Positions 14,165 through 21,360 of a stretch of 22,414 nucleotides of DNA are shown here, in pieces. The notes below the pieces were generated by a model that ran no database searches, was not told where the DNA came from, and was given only the letters and a program-made list of their open reading frames with translations. Origin of the DNA: DATLZM01 sp035559315 (GTDB taxonomy: Bacteria; Actinomycetota; UBA4738; HRBIN12); contig DATMBJ010000257.1 in NCBI GenBank assembly GCA_035559315.1, positions 1 through 22,414 of the forward strand, written 5' to 3'. Made by a program: the position numbers and the translations under genes. Numbering within the stretch: the stretch's first letter is position 1; the number at the start of each line of letters is the position of its first letter.

Positions 14165-15629
14165 GGGCCGCCTCCGCATCCCGCGAGGCGGCGAGCCGCC
14201 GTCGCGCCTCCCCGCGGAGGTCCTCGGCGCGGGTTCGGACGTCGCTCGCCATGGCCCGGACCACGGGTGGCGCGGCGCCGCCCGCCGACGTCCGGGTGCG
14301 GACGATCGCCCGCGGGTCGAGCACCTCGCGGAGGTCGCGGCCGCCGAGGCCCAGCGGCCGACCGATCCTCGCCCGTGCAGCCTCGTCGAGCATCTCCCCG
14401 GTGAGGTCCAACCCGCGGAGCCCCCCTCTGGCCGCCGCCCGGACCGCGTCGCCGACCACCAGGTAGGCCGTGCGGTAGTCGACACCACAGGTCTGCATCA
14501 CGAACTCCGCCAGGTCGGTCGCCTGGGAGAACCCCGCCTCGAGGGACGCCCACATCCGCTCGGGATGCACCTCCAGGGTGGCCACCACCCCCCGCATCAG
14601 GCGGGCCACGCGGCCGGCGAGCTCGAGCGCCCGCGGCACCTCCCCGTAGGCGAAGATCAGGTTGTCGCTCCGCGCCGAGGGCGTTTTGACGACGGCCAGG
14701 AACCCCGACAGCCGGCCGATCAGGATCCCCGCCGCGCCCCGGACGATCGCCAGCGCGTAGGGGTTCCGCTTCTGGGGCATGAGGACCGAGGCGCGCGTGT
14801 AGGGGGCGGCGAGCTGCACGAAGTCGAACTCCTGGCTGTCCCAGATCTCGAGGTCCTCGGCGAGCTTCGAGAGGTTCGTCGCGAGGCTCGCGGCGCCCGC
14901 GAGGAGCGCCACCAGGCCGTCGGTCTGCCACATCGCGTCCCTCGTGTGCTCGATGACGCCGCCGAAGCCGAGGAGCTCGGCGGTACGGGCCCGGTCGACC
15001 CCCAGGCGGCTGCCGTTCACGCAGCCGGCGCCCCCGGGGCTCAGGTCCACCCGGCCGGCCTCCTGGAGCAGCCGTTCGCCGTCCCGGAGCGCGGGGTAGG
15101 CGAAGGTCAGGACGTAGTGCCCGAACGTGGAGGGCTGGGCCTGCTGGAGATAGGTCTGATCCGGCATCACGACCTCGGCGAGCTCCGCGGCCCGGAGCGC
15201 GACGGTCTCTGCGAAGCTCGCCGCGTCGACCACCAGGGACGCCGCGAGCTCCCGGAGGCAGATCCGGAGCGCCACCCGCCCCGCCTCCCGCCGGGGACGC
15301 CCGGCGTGGAGCCACCCGGCGTCGTCGCCCAGCCGCTCGACGAAGAACCGCTCCCGGCAGTTGTAGACGTCCCCCACGGAGGGGTCGTACGGGAAGGCCT
15401 CGACCGGGATCCGCCGGTGGACCTCGAGCAGCAGGCGGAGCAGCCTCCGAGCGGCCTCGGCGGGGACGATGGCCTGCTCCAGGAGGACCAGGACGTGGGC
15501 GATGTCAGCGAGGTTCAAGCCCCGGTGCAGGTAGGGGGCGTCCGCGACCTCGAGGGCGAACCCCGCTTCGATCAGTTCCTGGGCGGGCGGGGCCTGCGGG
15601 GGCCCCACCCCCGGCTCAGCGACCTCCAT
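14130..15629 (-). CDS. Argininosuccinate-lyase-like enzyme, putative coenzyme M biosynthesis (XcbC1/XcbD1 type)
   Basis: A 499-aa aspartase/fumarase superfamily (AFS) member closest to ArgH in layout: GDVYNCRE, GWLHAGRPRREAGRVALR, LQQAQPSTFGHYVL, GSRLGVDRARTAELLGF, signature RASVLMPQKRNP (residues 279-290). Several ArgH catalytic features are changed. The His of the usual THLQxAQP is Tyr160, GRSRND is GRPRRE, and the GSS loop is RAS, although the catalytic-position Ser281 and the lysine remain. It is therefore unlikely to be a true argininosuccinate lyase. With ComA, a second AFS enzyme and a cysteine-desulfhydrase homologue in the same operon, it matches one of the two AFS enzymes of the Xanthobacter CoM pathway; which one cannot be told. 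The ATG overlaps the previous gene by 14 nt, with AGGAGG 5 nt before it. Confidence 0.8.
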   Translation of the reverse strand: MEVAEPGVGPPQAPPAQELIEAGFALEVADAPYLHRGLNLADIAHVLVLLEQAIVPAEAARRLLRLLLEVHRRIPVEAFPYDPSVGDVYNCRERFFVERLGDDAGWLHAGRPRREAGRVALRICLRELAASLVVDAASFAETVALRAAELAEVVMPDQTYLQQAQPSTFGHYVLTFAYPALRDGERLLQEAGRVDLSPGGAGCVNGSRLGVDRARTAELLGFGGVIEHTRDAMWQTDGLVALLAGAASLATNLSKLAEDLEIWDSQEFDFVQLAAPYTRASVLMPQKRNPYALAIVRGAAGILIGRLSGFLAVVKTPSARSDNLIFAYGEVPRALELAGRVARLMRGVVATLEVHPERMWASLEAGFSQATDLAEFVMQTCGVDYRTAYLVVGDAVRAAARGGLRGLDLTGEMLDEAARARIGRPLGLGGRDLREVLDPRAIVRTRTSAGGAAPPVVRAMASDVRTRAEDLRGEARRRLAASRDAEAALIARAEAVVRG

Positions 15630-16629
15630 CGGACCCTCCTCCTCGGTCGCTCGCGACCCCCACCGGGAACGCTTCCCCCGCTGAGGCGGCCACCGCCTCC
15701 ACCTCCCCTCCCGTGTGGACGAACACCGCCGGGCCGCCGAGCCCCTCGCGGAGCAGCGCCAGGACGACGGCCATCGCCTTGGCCGTGAACGTCGGATCGA
15801 GGAAGAGACCCTCGGTCCGGGCCGCCAGCTCCGCCGCCCTCCGTCCTTCCTCCGAGGGCGCCCCGTACCCGGGACCCCGCGCGTCGACGATCTCGATCAC
15901 GTCGGCCGAGGGGGGCGAGCCCCCGAGCAGCGCCGCGCACGCCCGGGCGAGCTCCAGCGTCCGGTGCCGACACTCCGCGGGCTCCCGACTCACGCTCGCC
16001 CCGACCAGCCGCCAGCGGAGCCCGAGGGACCAGGCACCGGCGGCGAGGCCGGCGAGGGTGCCGCAGGAGCCGACCGCCACGACGACCGCCGCCGGCTCCA
16101 CGGCGGCCGCCTCCAGCTGCTCGGCGAGCTCGCGGGCGGCGAGGGCGTAGCCGTACGCCCCCGCTGGGGTCGCGCCACCTCGCGGCAGCACGTACGGCCG
16201 CGCGCCGGCCCCTTCGAGCTCGCGGGCGAGGTGCTCGAGCTCGCGGTCGACCGAGGCCCGGTCGGGATCGCCGGTGAACCGGACCCGGGCGCCGACGGCG
16301 CGGACCAGGGCGAGGTTCGCGCCCTCACGATCCGGGGGCGCTCCGTAGAGGACCACCTCGCACCCGAGCCCGGCCGCCGCGGCGGCAGCCGCCGTGGCCC
16401 GGACGTGGTTCGACCGGGGTCCGCCCCCGGTGACCAGCACGTCGGCCCCCAGGCGGAGGGCCTCTCCCACCGTGTACTCGAGCTTCCTCGCCTTGTTGCC
16501 CCCGAGGGCGAACCCGGTGAGGTCGTCCCGCTTGATCCACACCGCCCCCCCGGCCGCCCGCGCGAGCCGATCGGCCGGCACGAGCGGGGTGGGGAGGACG
16601 GCGAGCGGGAACCGAGGCGGCGGGTTCAC
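15616..16629 (-). CDS. PLP-dependent D-cysteine desulfhydrase/ACC-deaminase family enzyme, putative CoM synthase (XcbE1 type)
   Basis: A 337-aa fold-type II PLP enzyme. The Schiff-base lysine is in TGFALGGNKARKLEY (K46), preceded by VWIKRDDL. Later motifs are GPRSNHVRATAAAA, VGSCGTLAGLAAG (phosphate loop), FLDPTFTAKAMAVV and FVHTGG, all as in D-cysteine desulfhydrase and ACC deaminase. In the bacterial CoM pathway the homologous XcbE1 makes coenzyme M by cleaving a sulfoethyl-cysteine type intermediate, releasing pyruvate and ammonia. The operon context supports that role over amino acid catabolism. The GTG at 16629 gives a GTGA overlap with the upstream lyase, like other junctions here; a GTG at 16635 is the alternative. 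Confidence 0.82.
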   Translation of the reverse strand: MNPPPRFPLAVLPTPLVPADRLARAAGGAVWIKRDDLTGFALGGNKARKLEYTVGEALRLGADVLVTGGGPRSNHVRATAAAAAAAGLGCEVVLYGAPPDREGANLALVRAVGARVRFTGDPDRASVDRELEHLARELEGAGARPYVLPRGGATPAGAYGYALAARELAEQLEAAAVEPAAVVVAVGSCGTLAGLAAGAWSLGLRWRLVGASVSREPAECRHRTLELARACAALLGGSPPSADVIEIVDARGPGYGAPSEEGRRAAELAARTEGLFLDPTFTAKAMAVVLALLREGLGGPAVFVHTGGEVEAVAASAGEAFPVGVASDRGGGSDGGR

Positions 16630-17999
16630 GGCCACGTTCCCGGATCACGCTCGCGCGCGGCCCGGATCCGCGCGAGCGCCTCGTCGACCTGCTCCGGCGC
16701 GGAGCCGGGCCGCGGCTCGAGCGCTCGGCGGATCTCTTCCGCGTCGAGGTGGGCGGCGACCTCCGGGGCGCTCCGGAGCGCCTCCTCCATCGCCAGCCCC
16801 TCCCGCCGGCCTCGGGACAGCACCTCCTGCAGCAGGGCCTGGGCGCGGTGCTTGCCGAGCTTCGGCGCGAGGGCCGCGAGCACCTGCTCCGAGGCCAGGT
16901 ACCCGCGGCGCCGGTCCACGCCCGCCGCCATGGCCTCGGCCCGAACCTCGAGCCCCTCGACGAGGCCCCGGGCGAAGTGCAGCGCGGCCGCCGCCAGCAG
17001 GCACGCCTCGGGGAAGGCCGGCCACTCGGCCTTCCACGCCCGCCCGTCCCGCTCGTGCTCGGCCACCATCCCCTCGAGCATGACGGCCGCCTGCGCGCGG
17101 ACCAGACGGGCCAGCGTCACCAGGTGCTCGGCGCGCTCGGGGTTCCGCTTGTGGGGCATCGTGATGCTGCCGACCTGCTCCGGCGAGGCGGGCTCCAGGA
17201 CCTCGCCGATCTCCTCCCGCTGGAGCTGGTACACCTCGTTCCCGATCCGGGCCAGGGTCTGCGCCACCATCGCGAGCACGAGCACGAACTCCGCCAGCCG
17301 GTCCCGCGCCGAGGTCCAGGAGATCCCGGGGTCCGCGAGCCCCAGGCGCGCGCAGAACCGCCGGCGCAGCTCGAGGCCCTGCGCCCCGAAGAACCCGAGG
17401 GTGCCCACCGCCCCGCCGAGCTGCCCGACGAACCACCGCGGGCCGCCCTCCCGGAGCCGGTCCAGGTGGCGGCGGACCTCGTCGGCCCACCCTGCGGCCT
17501 TGAAGCCGAACGTGATCAGGGCCCCGGGCTGGCCGTGGGTCCGTCCCGCCATCGGGGTATCCCGGTGGCGGGCCGCGAGATCCAGGAGCGAGCCCTCGAG
17601 GGCCCGGAGGTCCCGCCACACGATGCCGGAGACGCGCCGCATGGCCAGGGCCGCCCAGGTGTCGGTGACGTCCTGGACCGTGGCGCCGTAGTAGACCCAG
17701 CCTCGGGCCTCCCCGGGGAGCACGCGCTCCAGGCCGCGTATCAGCCCGAGGGTCGAGTGGCCGGTCCGTCGTGTCTCCTCGGCGACGTACCCGAGGTCGA
17801 GGAGTTCGACCCTGGCGCCGCGCTGGATCGCGGCCGCGGCCTCGGCCGGGACGATCCCCATCTCGGCCTGGACCGCAGCCAACGCGGCCAGGATGTCGAG
17901 CCACGCCTGGAGCCGCGCCCGCTCCTCGAAGATCGCCCGCGCCTCGGGCGTGCCCCATAGGTGCCCGTACAGCTCGGAGTCGGTCAGGCGGGAGACCAC
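16626..17999 (-). CDS. Adenylosuccinate-lyase/PcaB-like AFS enzyme, putative coenzyme M biosynthesis (XcbC1/XcbD1 type)
   Basis: A 457-aa AFS member of the PurB/3-carboxymuconate-cycloisomerase branch. It carries RTGHSTLGLIRGLE, WVYYGATVQDVTDTW, MAGRTHGQPGALITFGFK (the conserved T-H pair, residues 154-155) and the superfamily signature GSITMPHKRNP (277-287). Two positions differ from classic members: GATSQD is GATVQD, and the second Ser of GSS is Ile, while the catalytic-position Ser and the Lys and Asn are kept. No purine or protocatechuate genes are nearby. In the ComA operon it is best read as the AFS enzyme that removes phosphate from phosphosulfolactate or the one acting next. The GTG start at 17999 has GGAG before it and overlaps the upstream gene by 16 nt. 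Confidence 0.82.
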   Translation of the reverse strand: MVSRLTDSELYGHLWGTPEARAIFEERARLQAWLDILAALAAVQAEMGIVPAEAAAAIQRGARVELLDLGYVAEETRRTGHSTLGLIRGLERVLPGEARGWVYYGATVQDVTDTWAALAMRRVSGIVWRDLRALEGSLLDLAARHRDTPMAGRTHGQPGALITFGFKAAGWADEVRRHLDRLREGGPRWFVGQLGGAVGTLGFFGAQGLELRRRFCARLGLADPGISWTSARDRLAEFVLVLAMVAQTLARIGNEVYQLQREEIGEVLEPASPEQVGSITMPHKRNPERAEHLVTLARLVRAQAAVMLEGMVAEHERDGRAWKAEWPAFPEACLLAAAALHFARGLVEGLEVRAEAMAAGVDRRRGYLASEQVLAALAPKLGKHRAQALLQEVLSRGRREGLAMEEALRSAPEVAAHLDAEEIRRALEPRPGSAPEQVDEALARIRAARERDPGTWP

Positions 18000-18901
18000 G
18001 TCGGCTCCACCGTCCGAAGCAGGACCCGGAGTCCCTCGTGGACCTCCTCGAGCGTGGCTCCCCACGGGACCACCACGACGCCGCGCTCCTCCTCCACGCC
18101 GAACTCCCGGAGGCAGCACTTCGTGAGGGTTGGGACGTCCGACCCGGGGAGCGACCCCGAGGCGAGCAGTTCCCTCGGGCACATCTCCACCGAGGGCGGC
18201 TCGTCCCCGTAGAACCAGCGGTGGAGCTCGCGGGATCGCGCGCACCCCACCAGCACCCAGTCCTCCCGCGGCGGGCGTTCGTCGAGGTAGCGCACCTCGG
18301 CGCCCACCGGCGCCACACCGGACCCCCGGCACGGGAACAGGTACCGGGGAGCTGGCCGGCTCTCCGCCAGCTCCACCAGGTCGACCGTTTCGGCCCGGAG
18401 GTCCACGGGCGGGAGGTCCTCGGCCACCTCGAGCACGCGTCGGGCCTGGTCGAGGAGCTTCGGGGGGTGGGGCGGGACGACCTCCACCACCCGCACCGTG
18501 ACGGGGTCCGGGTCGAGGATGAACGACACGTGCTCGTACCGGCCGTGCACGACCACGCACCGCGCGCCGGGAGCGTCCCGGCTCGCGACCCGGGCCAGCT
18601 GGGTCGGCACCCCGGTGTCGACGCCGGGATCGCGGATCACGGCGGTCTCCCCCGGCCCGGCGAGGAGGACCGCGTCCACGATCGGCGCCAGGAGCGGATC
18701 GTCGGACGCCTTCGTCACCCGGAGCAGCGCGGCCTGCTCACCCCGACGACAGACGATGAAGGACGTCCTCCGGTAGGCCTCCCGCCCGAGGAAGCGCTCG
18801 CGCAAGGCCTCCTCCGTGAGCGGGACGTCCACGGAGGCCACGGCAACCGCCCGGTCGCGCCCGGGGACCAGGTTCCTCGTCGCGGACGGCACCGACCTCA
18901 C
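17984..18901 (-). CDS. Uncharacterised Cys-containing protein of the CoM operon
   Basis: A 305-aa soluble protein that I do not recognise. The N-terminal half is alpha/beta (VAVASVDVPLTEEALRERFL; ARCVVVHGRYEHVSFILD; VRVVEVVPPHPPKLLDQARR). The C-terminal half carries spaced cysteines: C191 in LFPCRGSG, C220 in VGCARS, C241 in EMCPRE and a C262-C263 pair in TKCCLRE, a possible metal or Fe-S site, ending in VVVVPWGATLEEVHEGLRVL. No signal peptide or membrane segment is seen. Its GTG overlaps the comA stop (GTGA) and its end overlaps the next lyase, so it is tightly built into the operon. No such gene is part of the four-enzyme Xanthobacter set as I know it, so it may be an extra or alternative step, a sulfite handler or a CoM-use protein. 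Confidence 0.75.
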   Translation of the reverse strand: MRSVPSATRNLVPGRDRAVAVASVDVPLTEEALRERFLGREAYRRTSFIVCRRGEQAALLRVTKASDDPLLAPIVDAVLLAGPGETAVIRDPGVDTGVPTQLARVASRDAPGARCVVVHGRYEHVSFILDPDPVTVRVVEVVPPHPPKLLDQARRVLEVAEDLPPVDLRAETVDLVELAESRPAPRYLFPCRGSGVAPVGAEVRYLDERPPREDWVLVGCARSRELHRWFYGDEPPSVEMCPRELLASGSLPGSDVPTLTKCCLREFGVEEERGVVVVPWGATLEEVHEGLRVLLRTVEPTWSPA

Positions 18902-19698
18902 CCCGCCGAGCCGGGTCGCTCGGCGCGCCGCCGGTCGGCCGTCGTGGAGAGCGCGATCGTGTCCGCCCGCAAGCCGAGCCGGAGCGCTTCCAACCCGAGG
19001 ACCTCGGCGAGCGGGACGTTCCCGAGGTTCACGTCGGGGCCGAACCGGCGCAGGAACCACGCCTGCTGGTCCTTCCGCGGCGCCTCGAAGATGACCCGAG
19101 CCAGGCCCACCCGGGAAACCACCGCCTCCACGACCGCCGTCCGTACCGTACCGTCCGGCTCGTACAGACCGACGGTGCCCGACTCCCTGCCCTCCGCGAG
19201 CACCCAGGCCGCTCCCGCCTCGAGGTCGGCGGCCATCTCCGCCGCCCAGCGGTCGGGCGCGGCCGGCACCGTGGGGTCCTTCGCCCCGACCTCCGCGAGG
19301 ACCACGAATCGCTCGGCCGCTCGCTCGATCAGGGCTCGCTTCTCCCACGGCTCCATCCGCACGGCTCCGTTCGAGACCTCGACGCAGGGGAACCCGACCT
19401 CCCCGGCCCAGGCGAGCAGGTCCCGGTCCCTCCCCTGGGCCCACGCGACCTCGAGGAGGGTTCCGCCCACGCACGCGCGGATCCCGCGGTCCGCGAGCGC
19501 CGCGACCTTGGCCGCGGGGTCGGGTTCGAGGTAGGCGGTTCCCCAGCCGAGCTTCCAGAGGTCCACGTGATCGGCGACCACGTCCAGGTAGCCGGCGAGC
19601 TCCCCGATGGGGATCCCCTTGTCGAGGACGTGGGTGATGCCCGCCGCGCGTGGCTTCGCGCTCCGCGCGGGGAGGTCCAGGAAGCCCGGGCGGCCCAT
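18898..19698 (-). CDS. comA: Phosphosulfolactate synthase (ComA/XcbB1)
   Basis: A 266-aa TIM-barrel enzyme that adds sulfite to phosphoenolpyruvate to give (R)-2-phospho-3-sulfolactate, the first step of coenzyme M synthesis from PEP. Family motifs are GITHVLDKG (residues 20-28), VDLWKLGWGTAYL (45-57), the GGTLLEVAWAQG loop (78-89), FPCVEVSNG (103-111) and VVLAEVGAKDP (132-142). All are in order and the length is normal. It is the first gene of the five-gene operon. Its ATG lies 7 nt after the -10 box and has no Shine-Dalgarno sequence, so the mRNA is probably leaderless. ComA relatives also occur in bacteria that make sulfolactate, but the downstream lyases and PLP enzyme favour coenzyme M. 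Confidence 0.88.
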   Translation of the reverse strand: MGRPGFLDLPARSAKPRAAGITHVLDKGIPIGELAGYLDVVADHVDLWKLGWGTAYLEPDPAAKVAALADRGIRACVGGTLLEVAWAQGRDRDLLAWAGEVGFPCVEVSNGAVRMEPWEKRALIERAAERFVVLAEVGAKDPTVPAAPDRWAAEMAADLEAGAAWVLAEGRESGTVGLYEPDGTVRTAVVEAVVSRVGLARVIFEAPRKDQQAWFLRRFGPDVNLGNVPLAEVLGLEALRLGLRADTIALSTTADRRRAERPGSAG

Positions 19699-19705
19699 GT
19701 TTCGG

Positions 19706-19734
19706 ATAGTAGGCGTTCATCATCTCCCCGACAA
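19706..19734 (-). promoter_or_regulatory. Promoter of the comA-led operon (leaderless)
   Basis: On the - strand, -35 TTGTCG (19734-19729), a 17-nt spacer and -10 TACTAT (19711-19706) are followed 7 nt later by the comA ATG. This predicts transcription starting at or next to the A of the start codon. The string CTACTATCCGAAA is identical to the -10 region of the AmiS-like gene promoter. Confidence 0.65.
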
Positions 19735-19787
19735 AGTCCCCGGGCTCCCCCCGGCGGCGCGGGAGGGGTCGCATACTCGAGGGGTCC

Positions 19788-20072
19788 GTGCAGATCGGTG
19801 GGTGGTTCGAGGGGCTCCGCGCCCAGGACCTCGTGGCGGGCGCCGGCTGGTGCCTGGGGCGTCGCCGCGGGATGCTCATGGAGGGTTGGGGGCTGCGGGA
19901 CGTCGACCCCGCCGACCGGGAGCTCCCCTCGCGGGTCGAGCTCGGCGAGCGCGTCGTCCACGACCTGCGCCGGGAGAACGTGGGCCCGCCCCACGACCGG
20001 GAGGACTGGGTCGTCCACAAGGCGTTCAGGGCGGGACCCGGACGTTCCTTCCTCGAGATCCTGACCGGCTGA
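19788..20072 (+). CDS. Small uncharacterised protein divergent from comA
   Basis: A 94-aa protein with a GTG start, preceded by a weak GAGGGG. It begins MQIGGWFEGLRAQDLVAGAG, has several tryptophans and a charged middle (VELGERVVHDLRRENVGPP), and ends GPGRSFLEILTG. There is no signal peptide, membrane segment or known motif that I can name. It is divergent from the comA operon with an 89-bp gap and convergent with the cytochrome b gene (23-bp gap). Codon use resembles its neighbours, and the frame is clean over its length. It is likely real, with function unknown. Confidence 0.6.
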   Translation: MQIGGWFEGLRAQDLVAGAGWCLGRRRGMLMEGWGLRDVDPADRELPSRVELGERVVHDLRRENVGPPHDREDWVVHKAFRAGPGRSFLEILTG

Positions 20073-20095
20073 GGCGGCTCACGGCGGTCGCCGGG

Positions 20096-20794
20096 TCAGT
20101 CCTCCCTGCCCCCGCGCGCCGCCCACCTCGGCCAGAGGCGCTCGGCGAGCTCCCGCGGCACGCGCCCGCCCCCGTGCATCGCCCGCCACACCCCCCGGTA
20201 GGCGCGGAGGGCGCCCGAGGCCACGAGCACGTGCCCGGCCACCGCCGCGAGGAGCCACCAGGTCGCGACGCGGTGGACCCGCAGGCTCCAGGCGAACACC
20301 GCGGGCACGAAGGCCCTCGGGAACGACATCACGAGCCCGGTGGTCGAGAGCGCGAGGAGGGCCCCGCCCGCCGCGAGGTTGAAGAGCCGCTGGCCGGGGT
20401 CGAAGTGCCCCTCGTGCGGAGCGGGGGCGTTCCGCGAGGGTCGGAGCACGAAGGCCGGGTAGGAGGCGAACCAGCGGAGCTCGCTCCGCCGGAACCGGAC
20501 CGACTCCGCGAGGAACCTCCCGGCGGCCCGCGGGCGGGCCATCGCGACCAACCCGGCGGCGCCGATGAGCGCGTAGCCGAGCGCCCGGTGGGCTCGGGCC
20601 GAGGCCACGTGGCCGCCGAGCAGACGTTCCAACGGTCGGATCCCCTCCCCGAGGACCGCGATCCCGGAGCCCAGGAGGGCCAGCGTGAGGAGGTAGAGGC
20701 CGGCGTGGAGCCGCCGGGCGGCGGGCCCGTTGCGGAGGAGCCCCTCCGGGACGGCGGGCCGGTGGCGGAGGGGCCGCGCGCGAGCCTCGCTCAC
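20096..20794 (-). CDS. Membrane cytochrome b, formate-dehydrogenase-gamma/b561-like
   Basis: A 232-aa membrane protein with four hydrophobic segments and histidines placed as haem b ligands: RRLHAGLYLL, RAHRALGYAL, RVHRVATWWLL and AGHVLVASGAL. The C-terminal AMHGGGRVPRELAERLWPRW resembles the end of formate dehydrogenase gamma subunits and related cytochromes that pass electrons to or from the quinone pool. No catalytic subunit is nearby. It starts at GTG, 15 nt after the lipoprotein stop, so the two form an operon, with the lipoprotein as a possible periplasmic partner. The specific electron donor is unknown. Confidence 0.72.
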   Translation of the reverse strand: MSEARARPLRHRPAVPEGLLRNGPAARRLHAGLYLLTLALLGSGIAVLGEGIRPLERLLGGHVASARAHRALGYALIGAAGLVAMARPRAAGRFLAESVRFRRSELRWFASYPAFVLRPSRNAPAPHEGHFDPGQRLFNLAAGGALLALSTTGLVMSFPRAFVPAVFAWSLRVHRVATWWLLAAVAGHVLVASGALRAYRGVWRAMHGGGRVPRELAERLWPRWAARGGRED

Positions 20795-20809
20795 CGGGCG
20801 CCGCGGCCC

Positions 20810-21262
20810 CTAGCTGCCGCCGCCGTACCCGCCGCCGTAGCCGCCGCCACCGCCGCCCTTCGTGTAGCCGCCGCCGGTCGTGGAGGAGCCCGAGGTGACG
20901 TTCACCGTGACCTCCGCCGAGACGTCGGTCTCGTCGTGGTTCGGCTCGGCCAGCACCACCCGGATCGTCTGCTGGCCCTGCGGCGCGGCGACCTCGCCGG
21001 TGGTCGACGTGAGCACCGCGTAGTCGCTCGAGCCCCCGACGTACACGTGGAAGTGCATCAGGCCGGTCGAGGGGTCCCCGATCTCGGCCCCGTCCACCGA
21101 GAGCCGCAGCTCGATCGGCGACACCACGTCGGCGCCGTCGGCCGGGCTCACGATCGCGATCTCCGGCGCCCCTCCCCCGCCCCCGCCCGCCGGCGCGGCC
21201 CGGGCGCACGCCGAGAGGACCAGGACGGCGGCGGCCGCGACCCCGAGGAACCGTCCGCCCAT
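20810..21262 (-). CDS. Lipoprotein with Ig-like/DUF4399-like domain and glycine-rich tail
   Basis: A 150-aa exported lipoprotein. The signal peptide is MGGRFLGVAAAAVLVLSAC, with lipobox LSAC and Cys19 as the lipidation site, followed by a Gly-rich linker. A beta-sandwich-like domain follows: EIAIVSPADGADVVSPIELR, GLMHFHVYVGG, then IRVVLAEPNHDETDVSAEVT. This resembles small periplasmic domains of the DUF4399 or DUF6130 kind, with histidines at H70, H72 and H109 that could bind metal. The tail is low-complexity Gly/Tyr. It is probably co-transcribed with the cytochrome b gene 15 nt downstream, on the outer face of the membrane. Confidence 0.68.
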   Translation of the reverse strand: MGGRFLGVAAAAVLVLSACARAAPAGGGGGGAPEIAIVSPADGADVVSPIELRLSVDGAEIGDPSTGLMHFHVYVGGSSDYAVLTSTTGEVAAPQGQQTIRVVLAEPNHDETDVSAEVTVNVTSGSSTTGGGYTKGGGGGGYGGGYGGGS

Positions 21263-21360
21263 CGTCCGTCTCACCCCGATGGAAGTACGGGCGCCGGGCC
21301 CGCGCGGATGGGGGCGCCGGGAGCGGCGCCGACGGACCCCCCGATCCGGGCGCCCGTCGC

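Noticed and set aside
15715..17691. Long + strand open frame opposite the PLP enzyme and the PurB-like lyase
   Set aside because: No recognisable domain; the - strand frames carry full family signatures. GC-driven shadow.
14130..17999. Reading the two lyases as argininosuccinate lyase and adenylosuccinate lyase of arginine and purine synthesis
   Set aside because: No arginine or purine genes are nearby, key catalytic motifs are changed, and both are in an operon with comA and a desulfhydrase homologue.
20810..20880. Tandem Gly/Tyr codon repeat as a CRISPR or structural DNA repeat
   Set aside because: It is in frame and simply encodes the low-complexity glycine-rich tail of the lipoprotein.
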